In this document: in pieces, positions 25,584-32,079 of the stretch | How positions within the stretch are numbered: the first letter of the stretch is position 1 | Layout of the letters: every line of letters starts with the position of its first letter | NCBI GenBank assembly: GCA_040385525.1 | Contig: JAZKHE010000006.1 | Coordinates: forward strand, 1-64,000 | DNA from: JAZKHE01 sp040385525 | GTDB taxonomy: Bacteria; Bacteroidota; Bacteroidia; UBA4408 | DNA: 64,000 bases | Reading direction: 5' to 3' | Program-made: the position numbers and the translations under genes | Notes under the pieces: model-generated | What the model was told of the DNA's origin: nothing | The model's database searches: none | What the model saw: only the letters and a program-made list of their open reading frames with translations

Positions 25584-27794
25584 TCATACTATTTCTTCTG
25601 TTAAATTCATCATCATTTTGTAATGTCCTTCGTGGTCGGTTAATACAAAAATATCTTTAAAAACCCTTTTATATGTTTCAATTGTCCTGTCTTGAAGTTC
25701 AACATATAAGTCGTCATTAATACTATGTGAACCATCATTAATCCAAGAAATTAAAGACCTACATATTTCTTGCTCTTCTTTAGTCTCAAATTTTAGAATT
25801 AAATCATCATCTCCGTATTTGCCAAGTAACTTAAAATAATTTTCAATTATTCTTCGCATTATATTTTGTATAGTAAGGCTTGAATTTATCCCTTCACTTT
25901 TTAATTCTTTCCAAAGGAGTTCATAAGATGATTGAATAGGATTATCCATTTTAAAACTCTGTAAGTTTGTGACCTTTTCGTTCTTCCTTAAAATCCAAAA
26001 ATTTGTCTTGTTACAAAATTTCGTTCTTCCGTCAATAAAAGATACTTCTTTGTGAAAATAAACATTGTGTGTTAATAAGACTAACTGTTTTATATTTCCT
26101 ACCTCTGCTTTTATATTCCTGATTATGTCCTTTATAAGTGCACTTACAACAAATAGAACATTACTATCTAGACTGGAAATAGGGTCATCTATTACTAAAA
26201 CTCTTTCGTTGTTTACTTCATCTTCTGAAATACCACCTTTTGCAAGTTGCAAATAATACAGAAATGTAATAAAAGTAATTTCCCCTTCGCTAAGTGTTGA
26301 TTCTGCAAGTGTACCATCTTCACGTTGAATTTGATAAAAGCCTTCTTCTGTTGTAGGAACTATTTGAAAATTTAGAAAACCATAAGACTTCAAAATCCTA
26401 TTAATCTCATTAATTGTGGGCTGAATACTTGTAACATTTTTGCTTAATTCTTTGATTTCTAAATCTAATTTTTTGTATTCAGTTATCTTCAATTTGTTCT
26501 GAGTATCAAGGTTTGTAATCCCCTTGTCTAAACCTTCTTTTTGTCTATTGAATGTGGTAATTTCAGTCTTGTGTTCTTCAATTAGGTACTTCCAAATTGC
26601 TTTAATTAATTTGTTTCTCTCTGTTGAATAGTTTGTTACAATGTTGTTATGATTTTTAATTTCTTGATTGGCTTTGGCAATTAACTCTTTTATTAATTCT
26701 GATTGTTCCTTTATTGAAATTAGCTCTATGCTTCTGCTTGGCTCTTTTACTTTATTAAGTACATACTCGTTGTTTGTTGTATTTAGACTTAACAACGTTT
26801 TTAGGTAAGCAGAAAACTTGTCAATGTCAAGTTTAGAATTACTAAGAGTCTTTTGATTTACTTCAATTGCGTTTAATTGATTAATGATATTTTGAGTTAA
26901 ACTGTTGTATTCTTGTTTTAACTCTTTGATTAGTCTAATATCATTCATATATGTTTCATCAAAGAAACTTTCAATTTGCGTTTTAAAGTCTTCTGATATA
27001 GTTTTTTGTTGACAAAAAGGGCAAGTGTCTAACTGTATATATTCTCTACCTTGATTAACCCAATCGTTGATGTTTAGCTTTTGAATTAGTTTTGCAATAT
27101 CAACATCTGCTTTTCCGACAATGATTTTTTTCCAAATTTCATTCGCTTCAATTTCTATAACTCTGTCAAATGAAATTTGACTAATAGGTTCAATTCTTTG
27201 AGGCTGTAATCCAAATATTGTTTCGGCTTTCTCTCTTAAGTGTTCAGTACTTTCTAGGTCAGCTGTATTATTAGTTGATTCTTGAAGAAGTTTACTTTTA
27301 AATGATTCTTTCTGAAGAGAACCTGCAAAGGCTTCTTTAAAATGGTTTTCATTTTTTTTATAAACCTTTGTCCAAATAGTTTCTTTAAAATCGCTTTCTA
27401 ATTGGTCTTTTTGTGTTTTATGTTTTTCTAGTGTTTCAAGCTTTTGAATTATTTCAGCTTTTATTGCTTTAAGTTCATTGTTTTTTTGTTCAATTATTTT
27501 GATTTGTTCAGCAGTGGCTTCACCAAGAGTAAAAACTCCGTTAAGTTTTCCTTTACCAAAATTTCGTTCTCTAAATTCTTTATTGTAAACTAATACTTTC
27601 AGAGGAATCGCATTTTGCCAAGTTAACAAGCAGTTATTGAATTTTGCGTCTGTATTATCGTAAATGAAGTTTGAGATTGTTGTCTTACCACAACCATTTG
27701 CACCATAAATGAAATTGACTTTTTTCAATTCGTCAAATAGCACACCTTGATTGTCATAAGTCGCTACATTTTTAATTTCAATTTGTTTTATCAT
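25584..27794 (-). CDS. RloC/PrrC-like ABC ATPase, candidate anticodon nuclease
   Basis: 736 residues, AAA_13-type. Walker A is 'GANGCGKT' (31-38). A long coiled-coil region (95-460) contains a CxxC, 'CPFC' (258-261), in the position of a zinc hook. The ABC signature 'LSEGE' is at 501-505, Walker B 'VLVIDDPISSLD' at 532-543 and the H-loop His at 576. The C-terminal 150 residues hold R647-x3-E651 and H690 ('NDGSH'), matching the Arg-Glu-His triad order of PrrC/RloC anticodon nucleases. RloC is known for exactly this set: ABC motifs, zinc hook and PrrC-like triad. It cuts the tRNA anticodon loop in response to phage or DNA damage. No restriction-modification genes are seen nearby. The nuclease assignment is inferred from motifs. 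Confidence 0.75.
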   Translation of the reverse strand: MIKQIEIKNVATYDNQGVLFDELKKVNFIYGANGCGKTTISNFIYDNTDAKFNNCLLTWQNAIPLKVLVYNKEFRERNFGKGKLNGVFTLGEATAEQIKIIEQKNNELKAIKAEIIQKLETLEKHKTQKDQLESDFKETIWTKVYKKNENHFKEAFAGSLQKESFKSKLLQESTNNTADLESTEHLREKAETIFGLQPQRIEPISQISFDRVIEIEANEIWKKIIVGKADVDIAKLIQKLNINDWVNQGREYIQLDTCPFCQQKTISEDFKTQIESFFDETYMNDIRLIKELKQEYNSLTQNIINQLNAIEVNQKTLSNSKLDIDKFSAYLKTLLSLNTTNNEYVLNKVKEPSRSIELISIKEQSELIKELIAKANQEIKNHNNIVTNYSTERNKLIKAIWKYLIEEHKTEITTFNRQKEGLDKGITNLDTQNKLKITEYKKLDLEIKELSKNVTSIQPTINEINRILKSYGFLNFQIVPTTEEGFYQIQREDGTLAESTLSEGEITFITFLYYLQLAKGGISEDEVNNERVLVIDDPISSLDSNVLFVVSALIKDIIRNIKAEVGNIKQLVLLTHNVYFHKEVSFIDGRTKFCNKTNFWILRKNEKVTNLQSFKMDNPIQSSYELLWKELKSEGINSSLTIQNIMRRIIENYFKLLGKYGDDDLILKFETKEEQEICRSLISWINDGSHSINDDLYVELQDRTIETYKRVFKDIFVLTDHEGHYKMMMNLTEEIV

Positions 27795-27946
27795 TTAGCG
27801 TCTGTTATTGTCTTCATTAGTTTCATAGGCTTACAGCTAACTTATTTATTCCCGAAACGTTGTTTCATATATCTCTACGAATTTAGCTAGAGACTCAAAT
27901 TTTATTAGTTATTCAAATACAGTCTAATTTGGTAAATCTCAACAAT

Positions 27947-29197
27947 CTAATCCAACAAATTCAAATCTTCTGTATCGCCTTCTAATAATTTTATATCAGC
28001 AACGGCGCTACCCGCAATACCTTTTACTGAGCCATAAAAACCGGTTGCGTTTAGCAATACTTTATCTAATTGTTTTTCGCGTTCTTTCCACAATTTTTCC
28101 ATTTGCATACGCTCTTTGGTAATGCTTAAGCGCATACTCATAAAGCCTTCTACAATGGCTTCCATTTGTTGTTTAAACTCGTTACCTGTTAAATAATCGT
28201 ACAGCATTTGCATTTTATCGCCTTTGTTATCTTGGCTTGCCATGGCGGAGTGTATGCGCACTAAACTATCTCTTAACACTACTGCTAAACTTTTTGCTTC
28301 GGCAAAATTGCAAATCCATACGCCGTCTTTTTGTCCAAACCGTTCCATATCTTTGGGCATAGTTTCGGTTACAATCACAGCTATATCAGCACCTGTAGAG
28401 CGCATATCGCTTTTTAATTTTTCAATCCACTCGTTGGTAAATGCTTTGGTACGTTTGCTTTCGTAAATAATTCTACCGCAGGTTTGTCCTAAATTATTGC
28501 GTACAATTTGTACGGCATCGGCTCCTCTAATTCCTTTTCCAACTTCTTCTATCAAATCAAAAGGAAACATATTTTTTAGCATTTCTTCTAAAGCTAATTC
28601 TTGCACTTCGCCTTGCAATTGCATAGAGCCTTGCTCGCTTTTGCGACGCATTTCTTCTACCAATTTTTTTAAATCGTCAACTTGTTTGTCTTTTTCTTTA
28701 AAACGCAATTCGTTTCTTTCGTTTTCGCTGGCTCTAATTTTTTCTTCAATTTGTTTTTGTCCCTCCATCAATCGGCGCTGAATATCGAGTTCCATAGCCT
28801 GTTTTTGCTCGTTTAGCTCTTGTTGTTTTTTTAGTAAATCGAGTTCTTTGGCTTGTGCTTCTTTTAGTTTTTCGTTTTTGCTAAGGTTATCTTGCTCTAA
28901 GTTTTTTATTTTTAGTTCAACTTCGCTAAAAGCTTGTTTTTTAAGTTCGTCGGTAAGTTTTAATTTTTCTTGTTGTAGGCGTTGTTGCAAAACTTCTTCT
29001 TGCTCTGATTTTTGTTTTTCAATGGCATCTAATTGTTGTTTAAGCAAAATATCTTTTTGCTCGTATTCTTTTTTTTGTTTTTCTAAATAAGAAGTGTATT
29101 TCTGCTTAATTTCTTTTTCAATATCGGCACTAATAGCTGCTTCTATATTAAACTGGTGCTGACAATTAGGGCAGGTAACGGTGTTTGTTTGGCTCAT
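27947..29197 (-). CDS. DUF2130 protein: zinc ribbon, coiled coil and nuclease-like C-terminal domain
   Basis: 416 residues. A half zinc-ribbon 'CPNCQHQF' (9-16) is followed by about 160 residues of uninterrupted Glu/Lys/Gln coiled coil (25-190). A conserved globular domain (195-390) comes next. It contains 'GADAVQ' with D227 and then 'CGRIIYESKRTKAF', where E246-S-K248 follows D227 by 18 residues. This D...ExK arrangement fits the PD-(D/E)xK nuclease signature. I recall DUF2130 as an uncharacterised family, so catalysis is inference. It lies 152 bases upstream of the anticodon-nuclease candidate on the same strand and 116 bases from the divergent small gene. Confidence 0.8.
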   Translation of the reverse strand: MSQTNTVTCPNCQHQFNIEAAISADIEKEIKQKYTSYLEKQKKEYEQKDILLKQQLDAIEKQKSEQEEVLQQRLQQEKLKLTDELKKQAFSEVELKIKNLEQDNLSKNEKLKEAQAKELDLLKKQQELNEQKQAMELDIQRRLMEGQKQIEEKIRASENERNELRFKEKDKQVDDLKKLVEEMRRKSEQGSMQLQGEVQELALEEMLKNMFPFDLIEEVGKGIRGADAVQIVRNNLGQTCGRIIYESKRTKAFTNEWIEKLKSDMRSTGADIAVIVTETMPKDMERFGQKDGVWICNFAEAKSLAVVLRDSLVRIHSAMASQDNKGDKMQMLYDYLTGNEFKQQMEAIVEGFMSMRLSITKERMQMEKLWKEREKQLDKVLLNATGFYGSVKGIAGSAVADIKLLEGDTEDLNLLD

Positions 29198-29217
29198 ATT
29201 CTTAAATCTTTGCTAAT

Positions 29218-29225
29218 CAAATATA
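29218..29225 (-). promoter_or_regulatory. Bacteroidota -7 element upstream of the DUF2130 gene
   Basis: Read on the minus strand the sequence is TATATTTG, an exact TAnnTTTG, 20 bases before the start codon. No TTG is found at the usual distance upstream. Confidence 0.4.
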
Positions 29226-29313
29226 CATTTTTTTATAGAATTAGTTTAGTAAAGTTTTCAACTCAAATACTTTACGTTGTGCGCCAGTTATTTTGCATAA
29301 AAATTAAGCGATT

Positions 29314-29517
29314 ATGAAGACAAAAGCAAAAAAAGTATCCGCAATTCCTGTTGTTTTGCAGTACAATAAAAACACCATGGCAATACAAAGTTTTATGTGT
29401 TTACAGGGCAATAATTTGTTGGGCGAAATAAAATACAAAGCAACTGCTAACGCAAATCAAAACACACTGTTTGCAAGTATTTCACATTTAATGATAGCCG
29501 AACTTATGGACGAATAA
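29314..29517 (+). CDS. small conserved-looking protein of unknown function
   Basis: 67 residues, basic N-terminus (MKTKAKKVSA), then a short mixed alpha/beta chain ending in 'SISHLMIAELMDE'. It has an ATG start and sits 27 bases upstream of the WYL regulator in the same direction, so it could share its transcript. No known motif is seen. It is kept because it fills an otherwise empty gap between divergent genes and has ordinary composition, but it could be a chance frame. Confidence 0.45.
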   Translation: MKTKAKKVSAIPVVLQYNKNTMAIQSFMCLQGNNLLGEIKYKATANANQNTLFASISHLMIAELMDE

Positions 29518-29544
29518 ACTAAATTTTGTACCTTGTAAAGAAAA

Positions 29545-30564
29545 ATGCCAGTTAATAAATCAGCTGCTTTGCGCTATCGAATAATTGATAGATGTATAAG
29601 TAATAAATACAAGCCTTTTCCTACAAAAGAAGATTTACGCAGTGCTTGCGAAGAAGAGTTGTATGGCAGCAACAGCGGGCGAATTTCTATTTCAACTATA
29701 GAAAAAGATATTTGGGCAATGCGCAACGAGAGCAATTTGGCCTACAACGCACCCATTGAATTTAGTAAACGCGAAGGTGGTTATTTTTATACCGACCCCG
29801 ATTACAAGCTAGGCGATGTGCCTTTAAATGAAGAGGAGATGGACGCTGTTCGATTTGCTGCGCTTACCTTGTATCAATATAAAGATGTTGAAGTTTTTGA
29901 ACAATTTAGATACGCTATCGAAAAAATTGCAGGCAGAGTAAAAATGTCGCCCGATTTACAAGACACTGCTGTGGAGCGTTTTGTGCAGTTTGAAACTGTT
30001 CCCTACTTTAAAGGAACAGAATATTTAACTGATTTATTAAATGCAATTAAAGCATCAAAAAAAGTAAGTTTTAAATACGAAAACATTTATAAAAACGAAA
30101 CCAAAGAATATTCGGTAGAGCCTTATTTGCTGAAGGAATACCGCAATCGTTGGTATTTAATTTGTTTTAACGAAACCAAAAACGATTTTGTAACTTTTGG
30201 TTTAGATCGGATTTCGGATTTAAAAATTGAAGCAAAAAAATACCTTCGTAAAAAAGATTTTGACCCCGATGTGTTTTTTAAATACAGCATTGGTATTACC
30301 GAATACGATGCCAAACCACAAAAAGTAGTGTTGAGTTTTTCTCCTGTTTTAGGGAAATTAATTAAGACAAATCCGATGCACAGTTCTCAGAAAATTGTGT
30401 TAGAAAACGAAACGGAACTGCGCGTAAGTTTAGATGTTTTGCTTACAATTGAATTGCAGAATTTAATTTTAGGTTTTGGTAATAATGTAAAAGTGCTAGA
30501 GCCTGTAAAGCTTAAAAATGATGTGCAAGAGCAGATTAAGAAAATGCTAGAATTGTATAGATAG
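29545..30564 (+). CDS. WYL-domain transcriptional regulator
   Basis: 339 residues. Residues 1-75 are a winged-helix-like region ('ALRYRIIDRCISNKYKPF', 'ISISTIEKDIWAMRN'). A middle helical part follows. Residues about 160-240 form the WYL domain, with 'VEPYLLKEYRNRWYLICFN' carrying the Trp-Tyr-Leu signature and 'FGLDRISDLKI'. The C-terminal part (250-339) resembles a WCX extension ('VVLSFSP..GKLIKTNPMHSSQ'). WYL proteins sense nucleotides or nucleic-acid ligands and often repress phage-defence genes (the BrxR/CapW group). Here it is divergent from DUF2130 and the RloC-like gene, so regulation of those genes is plausible but unproven. Confidence 0.85.
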   Translation: MPVNKSAALRYRIIDRCISNKYKPFPTKEDLRSACEEELYGSNSGRISISTIEKDIWAMRNESNLAYNAPIEFSKREGGYFYTDPDYKLGDVPLNEEEMDAVRFAALTLYQYKDVEVFEQFRYAIEKIAGRVKMSPDLQDTAVERFVQFETVPYFKGTEYLTDLLNAIKASKKVSFKYENIYKNETKEYSVEPYLLKEYRNRWYLICFNETKNDFVTFGLDRISDLKIEAKKYLRKKDFDPDVFFKYSIGITEYDAKPQKVVLSFSPVLGKLIKTNPMHSSQKIVLENETELRVSLDVLLTIELQNLILGFGNNVKVLEPVKLKNDVQEQIKKMLELYR

Positions 30565-30615
30565 TTTAAAATTCAAAGTTTAAAGTTCAAAGTGAAGAAT
30601 TAAGAGTTTAGAACT

Positions 30616-30640
30616 AACTCATAACTTATAATTCATAACT
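30616..30640 (+). repeat. dispersed repeat, copy 1 (AACTCATAAC...ATTCATAACT)
   Basis: The words AACTCATAAC and ATTCATAACT follow each other here. The same words occur at 41632-41658 and partly at 56254-56273. This copy overlaps the stop codon of the globin gene. Confidence 0.5.
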
Positions 30641-31016
30641 ACTTTTGGTTGTTCATTCTTATCGTTTCTATTTTAGCGTAAAAAATAGCTGCAATAGAGT
30701 TGGCTCTTCCTTTGGCTTCGTCAGTTTTTTCGCCTTCAAAAAGTTCTTCTAAGGTGTCAAAAAACAAATTTAACCACTGATTAAAATGGTATTTTTCTAA
30801 ATTCATTTCGGCGTGTGGCGGAAAAGGTCTGCCAGTGTATTGCGTTAATCCCAATAAAATGCTACCCCAAAAATTATACATTTTTTCTAAATGAACAGGC
30901 CAATTATCGCCAATGCGATTATTAAAAATTTCGCCTAACAATTCGTCTTCTCTTATTTTTCCGTAAAACGTGTCCACCATTAGTTTCACGTCATCCATTG
31001 TTTCAATATCTTTCAT
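30639..31016 (-). CDS. group III truncated haemoglobin
   Basis: 125 residues, the usual size for a 2-on-2 globin of group III. Visible signatures are 'MVDTFYGKIREDELLGEIF' in the A/B helices with Tyr18, 'NWPVHLEKMYNFWGSILLG' with His42 and the conserved Trp50, 'YTGRPFPPHAEM' typical of group III, and the proximal haem ligand His77 in 'LEKYHFNQW'. Such proteins bind oxygen or nitric oxide and are linked to nitrosative stress or microaerobic respiration. It is 5 bases downstream of the small cupin gene. An FNR-like box precedes the pair. Confidence 0.9.
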   Translation of the reverse strand: MKDIETMDDVKLMVDTFYGKIREDELLGEIFNNRIGDNWPVHLEKMYNFWGSILLGLTQYTGRPFPPHAEMNLEKYHFNQWLNLFFDTLEELFEGEKTDEAKGRANSIAAIFYAKIETIRMNNQK

Positions 31017-31021
31017 TTTGT

Positions 31022-31309
31022 TTACGATTTAATTAGTAAAACTTTAGAATCTACCACAGCAGTTAATTCATGCAATAAATCGGCTTCAATTTTAATGTAT
31101 CGAATCGGTTTTAAATTTACTTCATGGTTAGTGTAACTATAAATTACTTCGCCTTCAACACACAACAAAATAGCCGATTTTGCCGTTTTGTGTTCTTTTA
31201 ATTTTTGACCTTTATGCAAAGTTATCAGCAAAGTATTATCGCCAATCTTATCCACTTCAATCTTACTTGGATTGTAATTGCTTTGTTTTAATAATTCTAC
31301 AGCTGTCAT
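31022..31309 (-). CDS. small cupin-like protein
   Basis: 95 residues. The beta-rich pattern 'TLLITLHKGQKLKEHKTAKSAILLCVEGEVIYSY' (in pieces), then 'HELTAVVDSKVLLIK', is that of a minimal cupin barrel. His candidates for a metal site are in 'KEHKT' and 'LLHEL'. It is co-transcribed with the truncated haemoglobin (5-base gap). Small cupins beside nitrosative-stress genes are common in Bacteroidota, so a role in nitric-oxide or oxygen handling is inferred. The substrate is unknown. Confidence 0.75.
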   Translation of the reverse strand: MTAVELLKQSNYNPSKIEVDKIGDNTLLITLHKGQKLKEHKTAKSAILLCVEGEVIYSYTNHEVNLKPIRYIKIEADLLHELTAVVDSKVLLIKS

Positions 31310-31330
31310 TTTTTAATTTTTATTGTAATG

Positions 31331-31338
31331 CAAAGTTA
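31331..31338 (-). promoter_or_regulatory. Bacteroidota -7 element for the cupin-globin operon
   Basis: Minus-strand TAACTTTG matches TAnnTTTG and lies 21 bases before the cupin start codon. An FNR-like palindrome is centred about 33 bases further upstream. Confidence 0.5.
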
Positions 31339-31361
31339 GTAACACTTCTTTGTAAATAACA

Positions 31362-31373
31362 TGATTTTTATCA
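31362..31373. promoter_or_regulatory. FNR/CRP-family operator (TGAT-N4-ATCA)
   Basis: TGATTTTTATCA is a perfect palindrome of the form TGAT-N4-ATCA. With flanking bases it differs at one position from the FNR consensus TTGATNNNNATCAA. Its centre is about 40-43 bases before the transcription start predicted from the -7 element at 31331-31338. That is the class II activator position for FNR/CRP proteins. It lies between the cupin-globin operon and the divergent M50-like gene. Confidence 0.6.
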
Positions 31374-31410
31374 AGTAAAAAGTAAGTACTAAAGCAGTTA
31401 AATTTAAACT

Positions 31411-32079
31411 ATGAATTATGTTTATTTGGTTTTACTCACTTTTGCATTGGCGCTGTTAGTCAATTACTTACCTTATGTAGGCAAAGTTTTTAGGGTGGTA
31501 AATACGCTATTTCACGAAAGTGCGCATGCCTTTATGGCTTTGTTTACCAATGCCGAAGTAGTGCGAATAAATTTATTTAGCGATAGTTCGGGTTCGGCAT
31601 TAACAAAATCAAAATATTGGATTAGTAAGTTTTTAGTTTCAGTTGCAGGTTATGCTGGTGCTAGTGTAGCCGGTTATTTTTTATGGAAATTGTTTTTGCA
31701 CAATCAACTTACAATTGTATTTTTTGTATTTATACTTTTAGCAATTATTAATTTAATTTTTTGGGTTCGAAATTGGTACGGAATAATTTGGTTGCTTGTT
31801 TTTATTGGTATTTTGGCTACTTCGTTTTTGTATTTGCCACTATTTTATCATCGTTTTATTTTACTTTTTTTTCTTTCAAGTATTATCATTAATTCGCTTT
31901 CATCAGCATTTGTGTTGTTGCGCATCAGTTTTAAAGAGCCTAAACAAGCGGGAGATGCTGCTAACTTAAAATTATTTACGTTTATTCCAGCAATAGTTTG
32001 GTCGCTTTTGTTTTTTGCTTTTGCAGGATATATGGTGTATTTAGAGGCTTTTCTTTTTAAATTATTTATAAAGTTTTAG
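31411..32079 (+). CDS. M50-like membrane metallopeptidase
   Basis: 222 residues with about six hydrophobic helices. Early in the chain 'FHESAHAF' gives the zinc motif H35-E36-x-x-H39, followed by 'GSALTKSKYWISKFLVSVAGYAGAS'. This is the pattern of M50B-like proteins annotated as peptidases of the site-2-protease superfamily. A second Asp ligand in the usual NPDG form is not seen, so activity is uncertain. It is divergent from the cupin-globin operon, sharing the region with the FNR-like box. Its end overlaps the convergent phosphatase gene by 4 bases. Confidence 0.75.
   Translation: MNYVYLVLLTFALALLVNYLPYVGKVFRVVNTLFHESAHAFMALFTNAEVVRINLFSDSSGSALTKSKYWISKFLVSVAGYAGASVAGYFLWKLFLHNQLTIVFFVFILLAIINLIFWVRNWYGIIWLLVFIGILATSFLYLPLFYHRFILLFFLSSIIINSLSSAFVLLRISFKEPKQAGDAANLKLFTFIPAIVWSLLFFAFAGYMVYLEAFLFKLFIKF

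Noticed and set aside
27795..27946. True integron attC site upstream of the nuclease gene
   Set aside because: GTTAGCT does not fit the GTTRRRY core and no integrase gene is present, so only a loose resemblance is reported.
25454..29197. Complete restriction-modification system accompanying the anticodon nuclease
   Set aside because: No methyltransferase, specificity or motor subunit is found. The only methyltransferases in the window are in the glycan cluster 17 kb away.
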